Shown piece after piece: positions 54,967-63,939 of a stretch of DNA of 64,000 nt. Position 1 is the first letter of the stretch, and the number at the start of each line of letters is the position of its first letter. The notes beneath the pieces are model-generated. The model made no database searches, was not told where the DNA came from, and worked only from the letters and a program-made list of their open reading frames with translations. The stretch comes from Paenibacillus sp. 1001270B_150601_E10. Lineage in GTDB: Bacteria > Bacillota > Bacilli > Paenibacillales > Paenibacillaceae. Made by a program: the position numbers and the translations under genes. The stretch lies in contig NZ_JADMOL010000001.1 of assembly GCF_015558675.1 (NCBI RefSeq), positions 107,324 to 171,323 of the forward strand. The letters are read 5' to 3'.

Positions 54967-57561
54967 TTAAATAAATAGGTTAAGCCCAGAATCCTCGGCA
55001 TCACTCAAATACGTCGCTACACCGCCAAGCTCAACACCTGGCATCAGCTCGTCCTTATGAATGCCCATAAGCTCCATGCTCATCGTGCATGCAACGAATT
55101 TCACGCCTGCTGCTTGCGCATTTTTCATCATCGTGTCCAATGAGTCCACATTCTTATCACTCATGACTTTCTCAATCATCTTTGGACCCATTCCCGCAAA
55201 ATTCATCTTTGATAACGGCAGCGCGCTTGCACTGTTTGGAAGCATCATACTAAACATCTTACCAAATAGATCCTTATCTGTCTTCGGCGCATTCTTCTGC
55301 TTCAGAATCGACAAGCCCCAGAACGTAAAGAACATCGTCACCTTCTTGCCCATGGAAGCTGCACCTGTCGCGATGATGAAAGATGCGATCGCTTTATCCA
55401 GATCGCCGCTAAAGACCACGAGTGTGGCATTTTCCTGCTGTTTCGGGACAACAGCTGTCGTTGGAGTCCCTGTCCCTCTCGAACAAGATACTGCAGATGC
55501 TTCTACATCTGACATTCCCTGTCCTTTCATGACATATGCTTGCAGTTCGCCCTGCTTCAACTCAGCACGAAGCAGCTTATTGCCGGTTCGCTGACACCAT
55601 TTGTCCACATCTGAACGGAAGCCCGGATCCGTCGCCATTACCTTGGCGATTTGTCCCTCTTCCATCGCTTGCAGCGTTTGATACAGCTGTAGAATCGGTC
55701 CCGGGCATTGAAGCCCTCTCGCATCCAGCACTTGATCTGGATGACTCAGGTCATAGCTTGGAGCAGCAGCTTGACCAGCCGATTGAATGTGTGCCGTTTC
55801 ATCTGCCAATTGCACTTGTAGTCCCTTCTCATGCGATTCAGGCGCTGATTTCATGGATTGAACGCCATCCTTATCCCCATTTTCACGATGCGCTCTTTCT
55901 CTAGCCGCTGCTGCGTATGTTTTATAGCCGCCGTCTACATTTTTAACCTGCTTGCCGTGCATGGATAATATGCGCGCTGCGAGATAGCCGCGCAAGCCGA
56001 CCTGACAGGAGACGTATACGGTCTCACCCTCAGGAATCTCATCCAATCGATGGCGAAGCTCATTCAAAGGAATATTTTCTGTACCCGGGATATAGCCCGC
56101 TTCCCTCTCGATTGGCTCACGCACATCAATGACACGGCCGCCAGCTGCAATAATCTCATTGACTTCGTTCCACTGTACCGTGTCAACGAGCCCATCCATC
56201 ATATTGCTTGCGACGTAGCCAAGCATATTGACAGGGTCTTTCGCAGAGGAATACGGCGGTGCATAGCTAAGCTCTAGATCAGCTAGGTCATGTACGGACA
56301 GATCGCCTCTCATCGCAGTTGCAATGACATCGATGCGCTTATCTACACCATGCGCCCCGACGCCTTGTGCTCCTAGCACACGTCCTGTTGCTGGGTCAAA
56401 CAACAGCTTCATTGAAATGGAGCTCGCGCCTGGATAATAGCCTGCGTGAGACATCGGATGCGTGTGCACCGCACGATATGGACGACCCAATCGTTTAAGC
56501 ATCTTCTCATTGTTCCCAGTTGACGCAACCGTTAAATCAAACACCTTCGCTACCGACGTTCCGTAAGCGCCGCGGTATGCGGCATCCTGTCCATTCAGAA
56601 TATCTGCGAGCAAGCGGCCTTGCCGGTTTGCTCCCCATGCGAGAGGAACATAAGCCGCTTCGCCATTGACCGCATCCTTCACTTCGATCGCATCTCCCAC
56701 AGCATAAATCGACGGATCGCTCGTTTGAAGCTGTTCATTGACTCGAATCGCACCACGTATACCAGTCACAAGCCCCGCTTCTGCCGCTAGCTGATTCTCA
56801 GGCTGGACGCCAATTGCCAACACCGTCATATCTGTCGGAATTCGGCGGCCTGTGGAGGTAACAAGCACCTTGCCGTTTTCTTCAAAGGCATTCACGCTCT
56901 CCCCAAACAAAAGGGTAACGCCATGATCTCTCATATGCTGGTGAACGATTGCTGCCATCTCTTCATCAATCGGATTCATGACTTGGCTCCCCATTTCTAC
57001 AAGGGTAACCTCGACTCCGCGATCTCGCAGATTCTCTGCCATTTCAACACCAATAAAGCCTCCTCCAATTACGACTGCACGCTTTGGCTGCTTCTCATCG
57101 ACAAAGGCCTTGATTCGATCCGTATCCGGAATATTCCGCAGCGTAAAAACATCGGTTGCCTCTTCGATGCCTGCAATCGCTGGTCGAATCGGCTTCGCGC
57201 CCGGCGAGAGCACAAGTACATCATAGGGCTGTTCATACACCTCGCCGTCCGCCAAGCGGCGAATATGAAGGATCTTTTGTTCTCTATCAATCTTTACTGC
57301 CTCATTTCGAACACGAACATCGATCTGATAGCGATCCGTCATGCCTTGAACCGTCTGAACGAGCAGCTTGTTGCGGTCTGTAATGGCTCCACCGATGTAA
57401 TAGGGAAGTCCGCAGTTGGCAAAAGAGATATGCTCTCCTCTCTCCAGCATAATAATCTCATCCTGTTCATTTAATCGACGCAGCCGCGCAGCAGCAGAGG
57501 CTCCTCCTGCAACCCCTCCGACAATGACAATTGTCCGGCCCTTCTTCATCATCTTCTCCAT
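54967..57561 (-). CDS. CoA-disulfide reductase/rhodanese/TusA/DsrE fusion protein
   Basis: An 864-residue sulfane-sulfur enzyme. FAD/NAD(P)-binding CoA-disulfide reductase domain to about 460 (GGVAGGASAAARLRR, catalytic Cys50 in SFANCGLPYY). A rhodanese domain follows (catalytic Cys in VYVSCQVGLRGY), then TusA (ARGLQCPGPILQL) and a C-terminal DsrE domain (CTMSMELMG). All four presumed active-site cysteines are present. It likely reduces CoA persulfide or polysulfide and relays sulfane sulfur between domains. The S. aureus cst locus splits similar functions among several genes. Confidence 0.93.
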   Translation of the reverse strand: MEKMMKKGRTIVIVGGVAGGASAAARLRRLNEQDEIIMLERGEHISFANCGLPYYIGGAITDRNKLLVQTVQGMTDRYQIDVRVRNEAVKIDREQKILHIRRLADGEVYEQPYDVLVLSPGAKPIRPAIAGIEEATDVFTLRNIPDTDRIKAFVDEKQPKRAVVIGGGFIGVEMAENLRDRGVEVTLVEMGSQVMNPIDEEMAAIVHQHMRDHGVTLLFGESVNAFEENGKVLVTSTGRRIPTDMTVLAIGVQPENQLAAEAGLVTGIRGAIRVNEQLQTSDPSIYAVGDAIEVKDAVNGEAAYVPLAWGANRQGRLLADILNGQDAAYRGAYGTSVAKVFDLTVASTGNNEKMLKRLGRPYRAVHTHPMSHAGYYPGASSISMKLLFDPATGRVLGAQGVGAHGVDKRIDVIATAMRGDLSVHDLADLELSYAPPYSSAKDPVNMLGYVASNMMDGLVDTVQWNEVNEIIAAGGRVIDVREPIEREAGYIPGTENIPLNELRHRLDEIPEGETVYVSCQVGLRGYLAARILSMHGKQVKNVDGGYKTYAAAARERAHRENGDKDGVQSMKSAPESHEKGLQVQLADETAHIQSAGQAAAPSYDLSHPDQVLDARGLQCPGPILQLYQTLQAMEEGQIAKVMATDPGFRSDVDKWCQRTGNKLLRAELKQGELQAYVMKGQGMSDVEASAVSCSRGTGTPTTAVVPKQQENATLVVFSGDLDKAIASFIIATGAASMGKKVTMFFTFWGLSILKQKNAPKTDKDLFGKMFSMMLPNSASALPLSKMNFAGMGPKMIEKVMSDKNVDSLDTMMKNAQAAGVKFVACTMSMELMGIHKDELMPGVELGGVATYLSDAEDSGLNLFI

Positions 57562-57593
57562 GTAAAGTTCTCTCCTTTAATGTATTTATCGAA

Positions 57594-57643
57594 AATACCC
57601 TAAGGGGTATTAAATCACTCAAATTATACCCATGGGGGTATAA
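57594..57643 (-). promoter_or_regulatory. Two CstR/CsoR-type operators
   Basis: AATACCCTAAGGGGTATT at 57594-57611 and TTATACCCATGGGGGTATAA at 57624-57643, about 31 bases centre to centre. Both are ATACCC...GGGTAT dyads like the S. aureus CstR operators. The second contains a TATAAT on the minus strand. Confidence 0.85.
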
Positions 57644-57835
57644 TAACATGCGGATGAATCAAGGGTCAAGAGAAGCAGCTTTCTTTTTAATCGAGCTATG
57701 ATCTCTTTTCTCAGAGCTATGCTAACATCGCATCGACATCATTTCGCAACAGGAGCATCGACACAACGGAATTCATTAATGATAAAATTTAAACCATATA
57801 AGCACAGGACTTGTTTTTATTCAGGAGGGAAAAGG

Positions 57836-58939
57836 GTGAGCATTGCAGCTGACATGAATACATCGTTGTTGTCCGAAGCCCGTACATTTCTAGAACAGAT
57901 GTATACCGAGCTCCAATGGTCGCAAGACGACCTTGCTGCTCGCATCGACCATATACGCAATGAAATCGCGGATCACGGTACTTACAACCATACGGCGGAG
58001 GAGCTCGAATACGGAGCAAAGGTCGCCTGGCGCAACAGCAACCGCTGCATTGGGCGGTTGTTCTGGCAATCCCTGCATGTGTTGGACTGTCGCGGCGCGG
58101 TTACCCCTAAACAGGGTTATGAAGCGCTGCTGCACCACATTCGTTATGCGACGAATGGAGGAAAGATCCGTCCAACGATCACGATTCTAGGCAAGGACTC
58201 GCCTCATGCTCCAGGCCTTCGGATCTGGAACGATCAGTTAATCCGCTATGCGGGCTATGAGACGGATTCCGGCATCATCGGCGACCCGATATCGATTGCT
58301 TTAACGAAAAGAGCGACAGCGCTTGGGTGGAAGGGCGATGGCACGCGGTTTGATGTGCTGCCGCTTATGCTGGAGTCAAGGGAGCATGGACCGCAGTGGT
58401 TTGAAATTCCGAAGCAGGATGTTCTTGAAGTCCCTCTACTGCATCCAGAATTCGACTGGTTTGCGGAACTGGAGCTTCGCTGGTATGCCGTTCCGATCGT
58501 GTCGAATATGAAACTTGAGATTGGTGGCATTACGTATCATGCTGCCCCCTTTAATGGCTGGTACATGGGAACGGAGATTGGCGCTCGTAATCTTGCGGAT
58601 CCCTTTCGCTATGACCTATTGCCGACCATTGCGAAGCATATGAGCTTATCAACATCATCGAATGCGACGCTATGGAAAGATAAGGCGCTAATTGAGCTGA
58701 ATACGGCGGTGCTCTACTCCTTCAAGCAGTCTGGAGCGAGCATTGTGGACCATCATACGGCTGCTCAGCAATTCATGCAGTTTGAGCGCATGGAGAAAGA
58801 CCAAGGCCGCAAAGTCACTGGGGATTGGACATGGCTCATACCGCCTCTATCGCCGGCAGCAACCCCGATTTTTCATAACGAATACGATAATACGTGGAAG
58901 AAGCCTAACTTTTTCTACAGAGAAGAGGGAGAACAATGA
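57836..58939 (+). CDS. nos: Bacterial nitric oxide synthase, oxygenase domain
   Basis: A 367-residue haem enzyme that oxidises arginine to citrulline and NO using electrons from a separate flavoprotein. The haem thiolate ligand is Cys71 in WRNSNRCIGR. The substrate region has WYAVPIVSNMKLEIGG and FNGWYMGTEIGARNLAD; the C-terminal WKKPNFFY is the usual end. No reductase domain is fused, as in Bacillus. GTG at 57836 lies seven bases after AGGAGG; the longer ATG frame (57698) has no such site. It overlaps the SH3 protein gene by four bases. Confidence 0.95.
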   Translation: MSIAADMNTSLLSEARTFLEQMYTELQWSQDDLAARIDHIRNEIADHGTYNHTAEELEYGAKVAWRNSNRCIGRLFWQSLHVLDCRGAVTPKQGYEALLHHIRYATNGGKIRPTITILGKDSPHAPGLRIWNDQLIRYAGYETDSGIIGDPISIALTKRATALGWKGDGTRFDVLPLMLESREHGPQWFEIPKQDVLEVPLLHPEFDWFAELELRWYAVPIVSNMKLEIGGITYHAAPFNGWYMGTEIGARNLADPFRYDLLPTIAKHMSLSTSSNATLWKDKALIELNTAVLYSFKQSGASIVDHHTAAQQFMQFERMEKDQGRKVTGDWTWLIPPLSPAATPIFHNEYDNTWKKPNFFYREEGEQ

Positions 58940-59292
58940 TTGCTCTTGTTGTGAAAACACATGTAAGCCACTACCCCGATCCGATTACTCTTTCGAAGGG
59001 TGACCTTGTACAGATAGGTCGCCGCTATGAAGGCCCTGAAGGCTGGGACAACTGGCTTTATTGCAAGCGTAGCTCGCCCGATCAAGAGGGATGGGTACCT
59101 GAACAAATCATCCAGATCAAGGATGAGACGGGAATCATCCTGGAAGATTATTGTGCCAATGAACTGAATGTTGAGCCTGGAGAAAGACTTATTGGCCTTC
59201 GTGAACTGAACGGCTGGCTGTGGTGTCAGCACGAAACCACCGAGGAACTAGGATGGGTTCCGCTGGCCAATATTGATAAGATATCCGAATAA
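58936..59292 (+). CDS. Tandem SH3-domain small protein
   Basis: A 118-residue cytosolic protein with two SH3-like repeats: VVKTHVSHYPDPITLSKGDL ... WLYCKRSSPDQEGWVPEQII and ANELNVEPGERLIGLRELNG ... WLWCQHETTEELGWVPLANI. Each repeat ends in GWVP, the typical SH3 signature. Its ATG overlaps the nos stop (ATGA), so the proteins are made together. No signal peptide. A link to NOS through protein-protein contact is inference. Confidence 0.8.
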   Translation: MIALVVKTHVSHYPDPITLSKGDLVQIGRRYEGPEGWDNWLYCKRSSPDQEGWVPEQIIQIKDETGIILEDYCANELNVEPGERLIGLRELNGWLWCQHETTEELGWVPLANIDKISE

Positions 59293-59297
59293 CATAG

Positions 59298-59406
59298 AAA
59301 AGACTGCTCTCCTGCAAAGCACGGATGAGTTTCTGATAACCGTCACATTCAAAAGTGGCCAGTTAGCAGAATCTTCTTCCATCGCAAAGGAGGCGCAGTC
59401 TTTTTT
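59298..59406. terminator. Long-loop terminator after nos/SH3
   Basis: AAAGACTGC at 59298-59307 pairs with GCAGTCTTT near 59395-59405, CTCCT extends the stem against AGGAG, and about 70 bases lie between. The middle can fold into small stems (TAAC/GTTA with CAC/GTG). T-runs flank it on both strands, so it may terminate both convergent genes. Confidence 0.6.
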
Positions 59407-59419
59407 AGTTCTTAAGCGA

Positions 59420-60934
59420 TTAAGACAAACGATAGACCTCTTTAGTCTTCTTCGTCAAATAATCGACAAGATATTGCGGATTCAGCGCTTCACCCGTCAT
59501 ATTCTGAATGATCTCAGAAGGCGTGCGAAGCTTGCCGTATTGATACACATGCTCAGTTAAGTATGCCTTGATCGGTGCCAGCTCGCCGCTCGCAATATGT
59601 GCATCGAGGTCCGGCATCGCTTTGCTCATCGTATTGACCATTTGAGCCGCGTACATATTTCCTAGGGCATAGGACGGGAAATAACCGAAGCTGCCTCCAG
59701 ACCAATGCACATCCTGAAGCACCCCTTCCCCATTATGAGAAGGACGAACACCTAGATAGCTTTCGTACTTGTCATTCCATACTTCTGGAAGATCATCCAC
59801 AGAAAGATTCTCGTTAATAAGCATCTTCTCGATCTCATAGCGAATGATAATATGCAGATTATACGTAACCTCATCCGCTTCGATGCGTATCAATGATGGC
59901 TCTACGCGGTTAATGGCACGGTAGAATGACTCTACATCCACTTGCCCAAGCTGAGAATTGAACGTACGCTGCAATTCGCCGTAGTACTGCTTCCAGAATG
60001 GAAGACTGCGGCCGATCAGGTTCTCCCACAGACGAGATTGAGACTCATGGATACCCATGGAAGTACCCTCGCTTAGCGGCAATCCCGCAAAATCAGGCGA
60101 AATATTTTGTTCATACAGCGCATGGCCGCCTTCATGCAAGGAACTGAAGATCGCACTAGCCACGTCTTTTTCCAAGTAGTTCGTTGTAATGCGCACATCT
60201 CGCAAGTTCAATCCGATTGCAAATGGATGCACACTCTCATCCAAACGTCCAGCTGCAAAATCAAAGCCCATTTGATTCAAAATGAATGTACTGAACGCCT
60301 TCTGCCCTTCAATGGCATATGTATCCTTCAAAAATGCGAATTCTGGCTTATACTCGGACTGCTTCACTTGCTCCACAAGCGGCACAAGCTGATCTCTCAG
60401 ATTGCCGAAGATCTGATCGAGCTCAGCTACCGTCATGCCTGGCTCATACATGTCAAGCAGCGTATCATATCGCGTTTCCTTTACGCCCCAGTAATCGATA
60501 AATTGCTGTGTCATCTTGACGATATCGCGAAGATAAGGCTTAAATGTCTCGTAGTCGCCTGAATGCTTCGCTTCTTCCCAAGCACTTTCCGCTTTGGACG
60601 TCAGAACAACATATTCCTGATACAGCTGAGGAGGAATAAGCTTATTGCGATTATAATCTTTTCTCGTGTCCTGGACCATTTTTCGAAGTGGTGCATCCAA
60701 TTGATCAAGCTTCGCCTCAAGAGCATCCAAATGCGCTCCCATCTCGTCTGAGACGCTAAGTTTGAACATATCTGCAGACAGCATCCCAATCGTCTCTGAA
60801 CGTCCTGGAACGCCTTTACGAGGAGCGCCTGTACGCAGGTCCCAATATAGCACGCCAACAGCCTCGGTGTACGCTTTTAACTTTTTCAACAAATCTACAA
60901 ATGCTTGGCTCTCGTTCGTATACGCTGCGCTCAT
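59420..60934 (-). CDS. M32-family metallocarboxypeptidase (YpwA-like)
   Basis: A 504-residue zinc carboxypeptidase of the Taq/YpwA family that trims basic or broad C-terminal residues in the cytosol. The zinc motif HEGGHALYEQ is at about residue 270 with the third ligand in the downstream EGTSMGIHESQSR. N-terminal family motif DLRTGAPRKG is present. Normal length. GAGGTGG precedes the ATG. Monocistronic. Confidence 0.94.
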   Translation of the reverse strand: MSAAYTNESQAFVDLLKKLKAYTEAVGVLYWDLRTGAPRKGVPGRSETIGMLSADMFKLSVSDEMGAHLDALEAKLDQLDAPLRKMVQDTRKDYNRNKLIPPQLYQEYVVLTSKAESAWEEAKHSGDYETFKPYLRDIVKMTQQFIDYWGVKETRYDTLLDMYEPGMTVAELDQIFGNLRDQLVPLVEQVKQSEYKPEFAFLKDTYAIEGQKAFSTFILNQMGFDFAAGRLDESVHPFAIGLNLRDVRITTNYLEKDVASAIFSSLHEGGHALYEQNISPDFAGLPLSEGTSMGIHESQSRLWENLIGRSLPFWKQYYGELQRTFNSQLGQVDVESFYRAINRVEPSLIRIEADEVTYNLHIIIRYEIEKMLINENLSVDDLPEVWNDKYESYLGVRPSHNGEGVLQDVHWSGGSFGYFPSYALGNMYAAQMVNTMSKAMPDLDAHIASGELAPIKAYLTEHVYQYGKLRTPSEIIQNMTGEALNPQYLVDYLTKKTKEVYRLS

Positions 60935-61083
60935 CTTACCACCTCATTCTTAGAATTATCGAACGTTAAGAAATCATTTATTACGACTCTACCTCTTGAT
61001 GATACGCTCTCCATTGATTATAATCAACTTTCAAATACAGCTTATCCCAAATGGGTTAGTTCAATCGAGGTGATCCCCTACAA

Positions 61084-61425
61084 ATGCAACTGATTCTTTC
61101 GGAACCAGTTCTTCAAGATCTAAGCGAGCGCTTGGCTGAAAACGGCATGCTGAAGCTCGTTTATGACACCGACGGTTGCGGTTGTGCAGTAAATGGCGTG
61201 CCCGCTATTTGGCTTGTTGATCACCCATCCGCCGATGATCAATCGATAACGAGCAATGCACCTTTCCAGGTACTCATTCATCGCAATCAGGACGTTTTTT
61301 TTGAAGAACTGATGATGCTGGACAGAAACGCTTCCGGGTATTTTCGACTGGCTAGTCATCAGCAAATCTATTCAACACATGTCGCTTGTTATGATAAACG
61401 CGGACTGCAATCTCAGGAGGTATAA
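61084..61425 (+). CDS. HesB-like protein, YqkB type
   Basis: A 113-residue protein of the iron-sulfur cluster biosynthesis fold. LVYDTDGCGCAVNGVPAIWLV is typical of B. subtilis YqkB; the Cys32/Cys34 pair is retained but the C-terminal CxC of true A-type carriers is absent. Function is uncertain. Its stop lies two bases before the carbonic anhydrase start, so the two form an operon. Confidence 0.85.
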   Translation: MQLILSEPVLQDLSERLAENGMLKLVYDTDGCGCAVNGVPAIWLVDHPSADDQSITSNAPFQVLIHRNQDVFFEELMMLDRNASGYFRLASHQQIYSTHVACYDKRGLQSQEV

Positions 61426-61427
61426 TC

Positions 61428-62060
61428 ATGAGCAAAATGTCAGATATCCTAACCTACAATGAGCAATTTGTATCTAAAAAAGAATATGAGCAGTACTTGA
61501 CGGACAAATATCCGGAAAAGAGAATGGTCATTATCACTTGTATGGACACTCGACTTGTCGAGCTGCTTCCAAAGGCAATGAATCTGCGCAATGGCGATGC
61601 GAAAATCATCAAGAACGCAGGCGCTATCATTTCTCAGCCATTTGGATCTGTTGTGCGGAGTGTTTTGGTAGCTATTTATGAACTGGAAGCTGATGAAGTT
61701 ATGGTTGTTGGCCACTACGGCTGCGGCATGACGGGTCTTAACTCCGATCACATTGTTGAAAAAGCCCGTAACCGCGGCGTAGACGATGTTGTTCTCGATA
61801 CGCTTACGAACTCCGGCATTAAGCTTCATCACTGGCTAAGAGGCTTTGACAACGTACATGAGGGCGTATTGAACAGTGTTCGCACGCTTCGCAAGCACCC
61901 GCTGCTTCCGAATGACGTTCCGGTTCACGGCATGCTGATTAATCCTGAAACGGGCGCATTAGAGTGGATCGCTGACGGATATCGTTATCTTGAAGATCAA
62001 GCACAGGATAAGCCGCACAGCTCCGACGCTGCTGACCACAATCCTTCCATGACAAGGTAA
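61428..62060 (+). CDS. Beta-class carbonic anhydrase (YtiB-like)
   Basis: A 210-residue zinc enzyme that interconverts CO2 and bicarbonate. Zinc ligands are Cys38, His96 and Cys99; the Asp40-Arg42 pair lies in CMDTR. Ligands match the beta-CA pattern CxDxR ... HxxC. AGGAGG lies within the last codons of the preceding gene. The C-terminus (about 20 residues) is polar and probably flexible. Confidence 0.93.
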   Translation: MSKMSDILTYNEQFVSKKEYEQYLTDKYPEKRMVIITCMDTRLVELLPKAMNLRNGDAKIIKNAGAIISQPFGSVVRSVLVAIYELEADEVMVVGHYGCGMTGLNSDHIVEKARNRGVDDVVLDTLTNSGIKLHHWLRGFDNVHEGVLNSVRTLRKHPLLPNDVPVHGMLINPETGALEWIADGYRYLEDQAQDKPHSSDAADHNPSMTR

Positions 62061-62103
62061 TGCTGTCCTTGAGCGAATCACTTGATGATTAGATATGTAT
62101 GAT

Positions 62104-62140
62104 AAAAAGGCAGTCTCTCGTAAAGAGAAGACTGCCTTTT
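62104..62140. terminator. Bidirectional terminator
   Basis: AAAAGGCAGTCT and AGACTGCCTTTT are perfect complements, with an inner CTC/GAG pair, between the convergent carbonic anhydrase and COG0523 genes. Confidence 0.85.
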
Positions 62141-62171
62141 GTGTTCGATTTTGCTTTTTACTTCCGTTGCT

Positions 62172-63227
62172 TCAATCCGATTCTTCAATGAGCTGTTTCA
62201 GCCTATGCTCAAGCTTAGCGGCATCCATTTGCTCTCCGATCACGACAATGACATCATCGACATCTCCCTGCGGCATGATCGGAATAAACTCCGTCGCCCT
62301 GTAGGCAAATTGGAACATGTATCTCTTCGTCGTGTCTGTGAAGCGAACAATCCCCTTCGCCCGATAGACCTCTTTCGGAAGCTCGTTCAGCCACTGCTCG
62401 AATCGCTCACTATTGACCGGAGCTGCAATGGCATGTGTCCATACCGTTACAAAGTCATGGCTGTGGTGATGTGAGCTTGAATGAGAATGGCTGCAGCTTG
62501 GATCAGGCTGATGCTCTTGGCAGCCGCAATCGTGTGTCTTTGATGGCTGAACTTGCGCAAGCTCATCAGATGTACGCAGCGATTTGATCCAGACTTCTTT
62601 CGACAGCTTGGCATGGCTTGTCTTTAACAATGCAGCTTTTGCATTCCATTCCCGGATGCCCTGTTCAATACGATCCACTTCCTCTGCCTCAACGAGATCG
62701 CACTTGTTAAGAACAATCAGGTGCGCGGAACGAATCTGCTCGATGACGAGTTTTTTGAGCTTCGTAGAACCTTTTTGCCCATCCTTCGGCAGGACCTGCT
62801 CTGATAGCTGCGCCGCGTCTGCAAGCGAGATCAGGCTTGTTAATTGTACAGGGGCATATATCGATACCTCTGTGAGTGCATCAACGATTTCCATCGGCTC
62901 CGCGATACCTGTGCATTCAACATAAATGACATCTGGTGTATTCTCGAGCACAAGTTCATACAGCTTTAAGCCAAAGTCACCTCGCACAGAGCAGCAAATG
63001 CACCCGCCAAGAAGTTCCTCCATCTGAACATTCTCTGGCAGCATTTGCCCATCCAGATTAACATCTCCAACCTCGTTCATAATGACGGCTGGTGTAAGGC
63101 CCTCTTCCATGCTCCAATCGACAAGCTGCTTCAATAGTGTCGTCTTGCCGCTCCCAAGGAATCCAGAAAGGATGACCACGGGAATATCATGTCTTGTAGG
63201 TTTGTCTATATTTGTTGATGATGACAT
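62172..63227 (-). CDS. CobW/COG0523 GTP-binding metallochaperone
   Basis: A 351-residue G3E GTPase. P-loop GFLGSGKTTLL, metal-binding CICC (GGCICCSV), switch ECTGIAEP and GTP-specificity NKCD motif are visible. Between the two domains lies a Cys/His-rich linker (HDCGCQEHQPDPSC, then HSHSSSHHHSH) that could bind zinc. The C-terminal CobW_C domain follows. Such proteins deliver zinc or cobalt; neighbouring beta-carbonic anhydrase makes zinc plausible. No clear Zur box was found upstream. Confidence 0.9.
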   Translation of the reverse strand: MSSSTNIDKPTRHDIPVVILSGFLGSGKTTLLKQLVDWSMEEGLTPAVIMNEVGDVNLDGQMLPENVQMEELLGGCICCSVRGDFGLKLYELVLENTPDVIYVECTGIAEPMEIVDALTEVSIYAPVQLTSLISLADAAQLSEQVLPKDGQKGSTKLKKLVIEQIRSAHLIVLNKCDLVEAEEVDRIEQGIREWNAKAALLKTSHAKLSKEVWIKSLRTSDELAQVQPSKTHDCGCQEHQPDPSCSHSHSSSHHHSHDFVTVWTHAIAAPVNSERFEQWLNELPKEVYRAKGIVRFTDTTKRYMFQFAYRATEFIPIMPQGDVDDVIVVIGEQMDAAKLEHRLKQLIEESD

Positions 63228-63387
63228 CTGTCCAACCCCTATCTGATGACGATAACCTCGTTCATTCGACCATTTTTGTTGCGTAAATGCGCGGTTTCTA
63301 TTACATTTTATATAGTGAATAGGATTACCTGCAAGACCACTTGGTCATATTTGTAGATGCCTTCACGATCTCACAAGGAGGTTGGTT
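63228..63387. other. Divergent promoter region
   Basis: Separates the COG0523 gene from the PadR gene. Contains a small dyad GACCACTTGGTC at 63335-63346 that might be a regulator site; support is weak. Confidence 0.4.
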
Positions 63388-63939
63388 ATGTTAAATACGC
63401 TGTCATACGGTCTGCTTGGTCTGCTTACTAGTGAATCCCTCTCTGGATATGATCTGATGCTTCGCATTCAGCCCTTCTGGCAAGCTAAGCACAGTCAAAT
63501 CTACCCGCTTCTTGCGAAGCTTGAGAAGTCTGGGTACGTTCAATATGAGCGAATCGAGCAACGAGACAAGCCTGATAAAAAAGTGTATACCATTACGGAA
63601 AAAGGCCAAACCGCGGTTATGCAGTGGCTTGGTGAGCCGCCAGCTGAAGCGACGACACGTGACGAGCTCAGCTTGAAGGCTCAGTGCATCTGGCTTGCGG
63701 ATAAAGAATTGGTCATTCCGTTATTCTTGACTAGACGCAAGCAATTGGATACGAAGATCGCTTATTACGAGAAGCTCTTATCACGGATCACAGAAGAGCA
63801 GCAAACAATTCATTCGCCTAAATTCGGCGACTACATCCTGCTGAACCGAGCGATTACTTTAGCTGAAGCCCATATGAACTGGTGCAACTGGGTCGTATCC
63901 ATGCTGGAGCAAGCGAAAGAAAAAGACGTGAACGAATAG
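63388..63939 (+). CDS. PadR-family transcriptional regulator
   Basis: A 183-residue regulator with winged helix (LSYGLLGLLTSESLSGYDLM, SQIYPLLAKLEKSGYVQYE, KVYTITEKGQTAV) and a helical C-terminal dimerisation domain of the PadR s1 (Vir-like) type. The ATG at 63388 lies six bases after GGAGG. The target operon is not in the window, unless it is the gene beyond the right edge. Effector unknown. Confidence 0.9.
   Translation: MLNTLSYGLLGLLTSESLSGYDLMLRIQPFWQAKHSQIYPLLAKLEKSGYVQYERIEQRDKPDKKVYTITEKGQTAVMQWLGEPPAEATTRDELSLKAQCIWLADKELVIPLFLTRRKQLDTKIAYYEKLLSRITEEQQTIHSPKFGDYILLNRAITLAEAHMNWCNWVVSMLEQAKEKDVNE

Noticed and set aside
54710..54974. Two overlapping 86-codon plus-strand ORFs
   Set aside because: Exactly antisense to the CstR-like gene.
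63335..63346. GACCACTTGGTC dyad as PadR operator
   Set aside because: Only twelve bases with a two-base centre; PadR sites typically contain ATGT-like arms, so support is insufficient.
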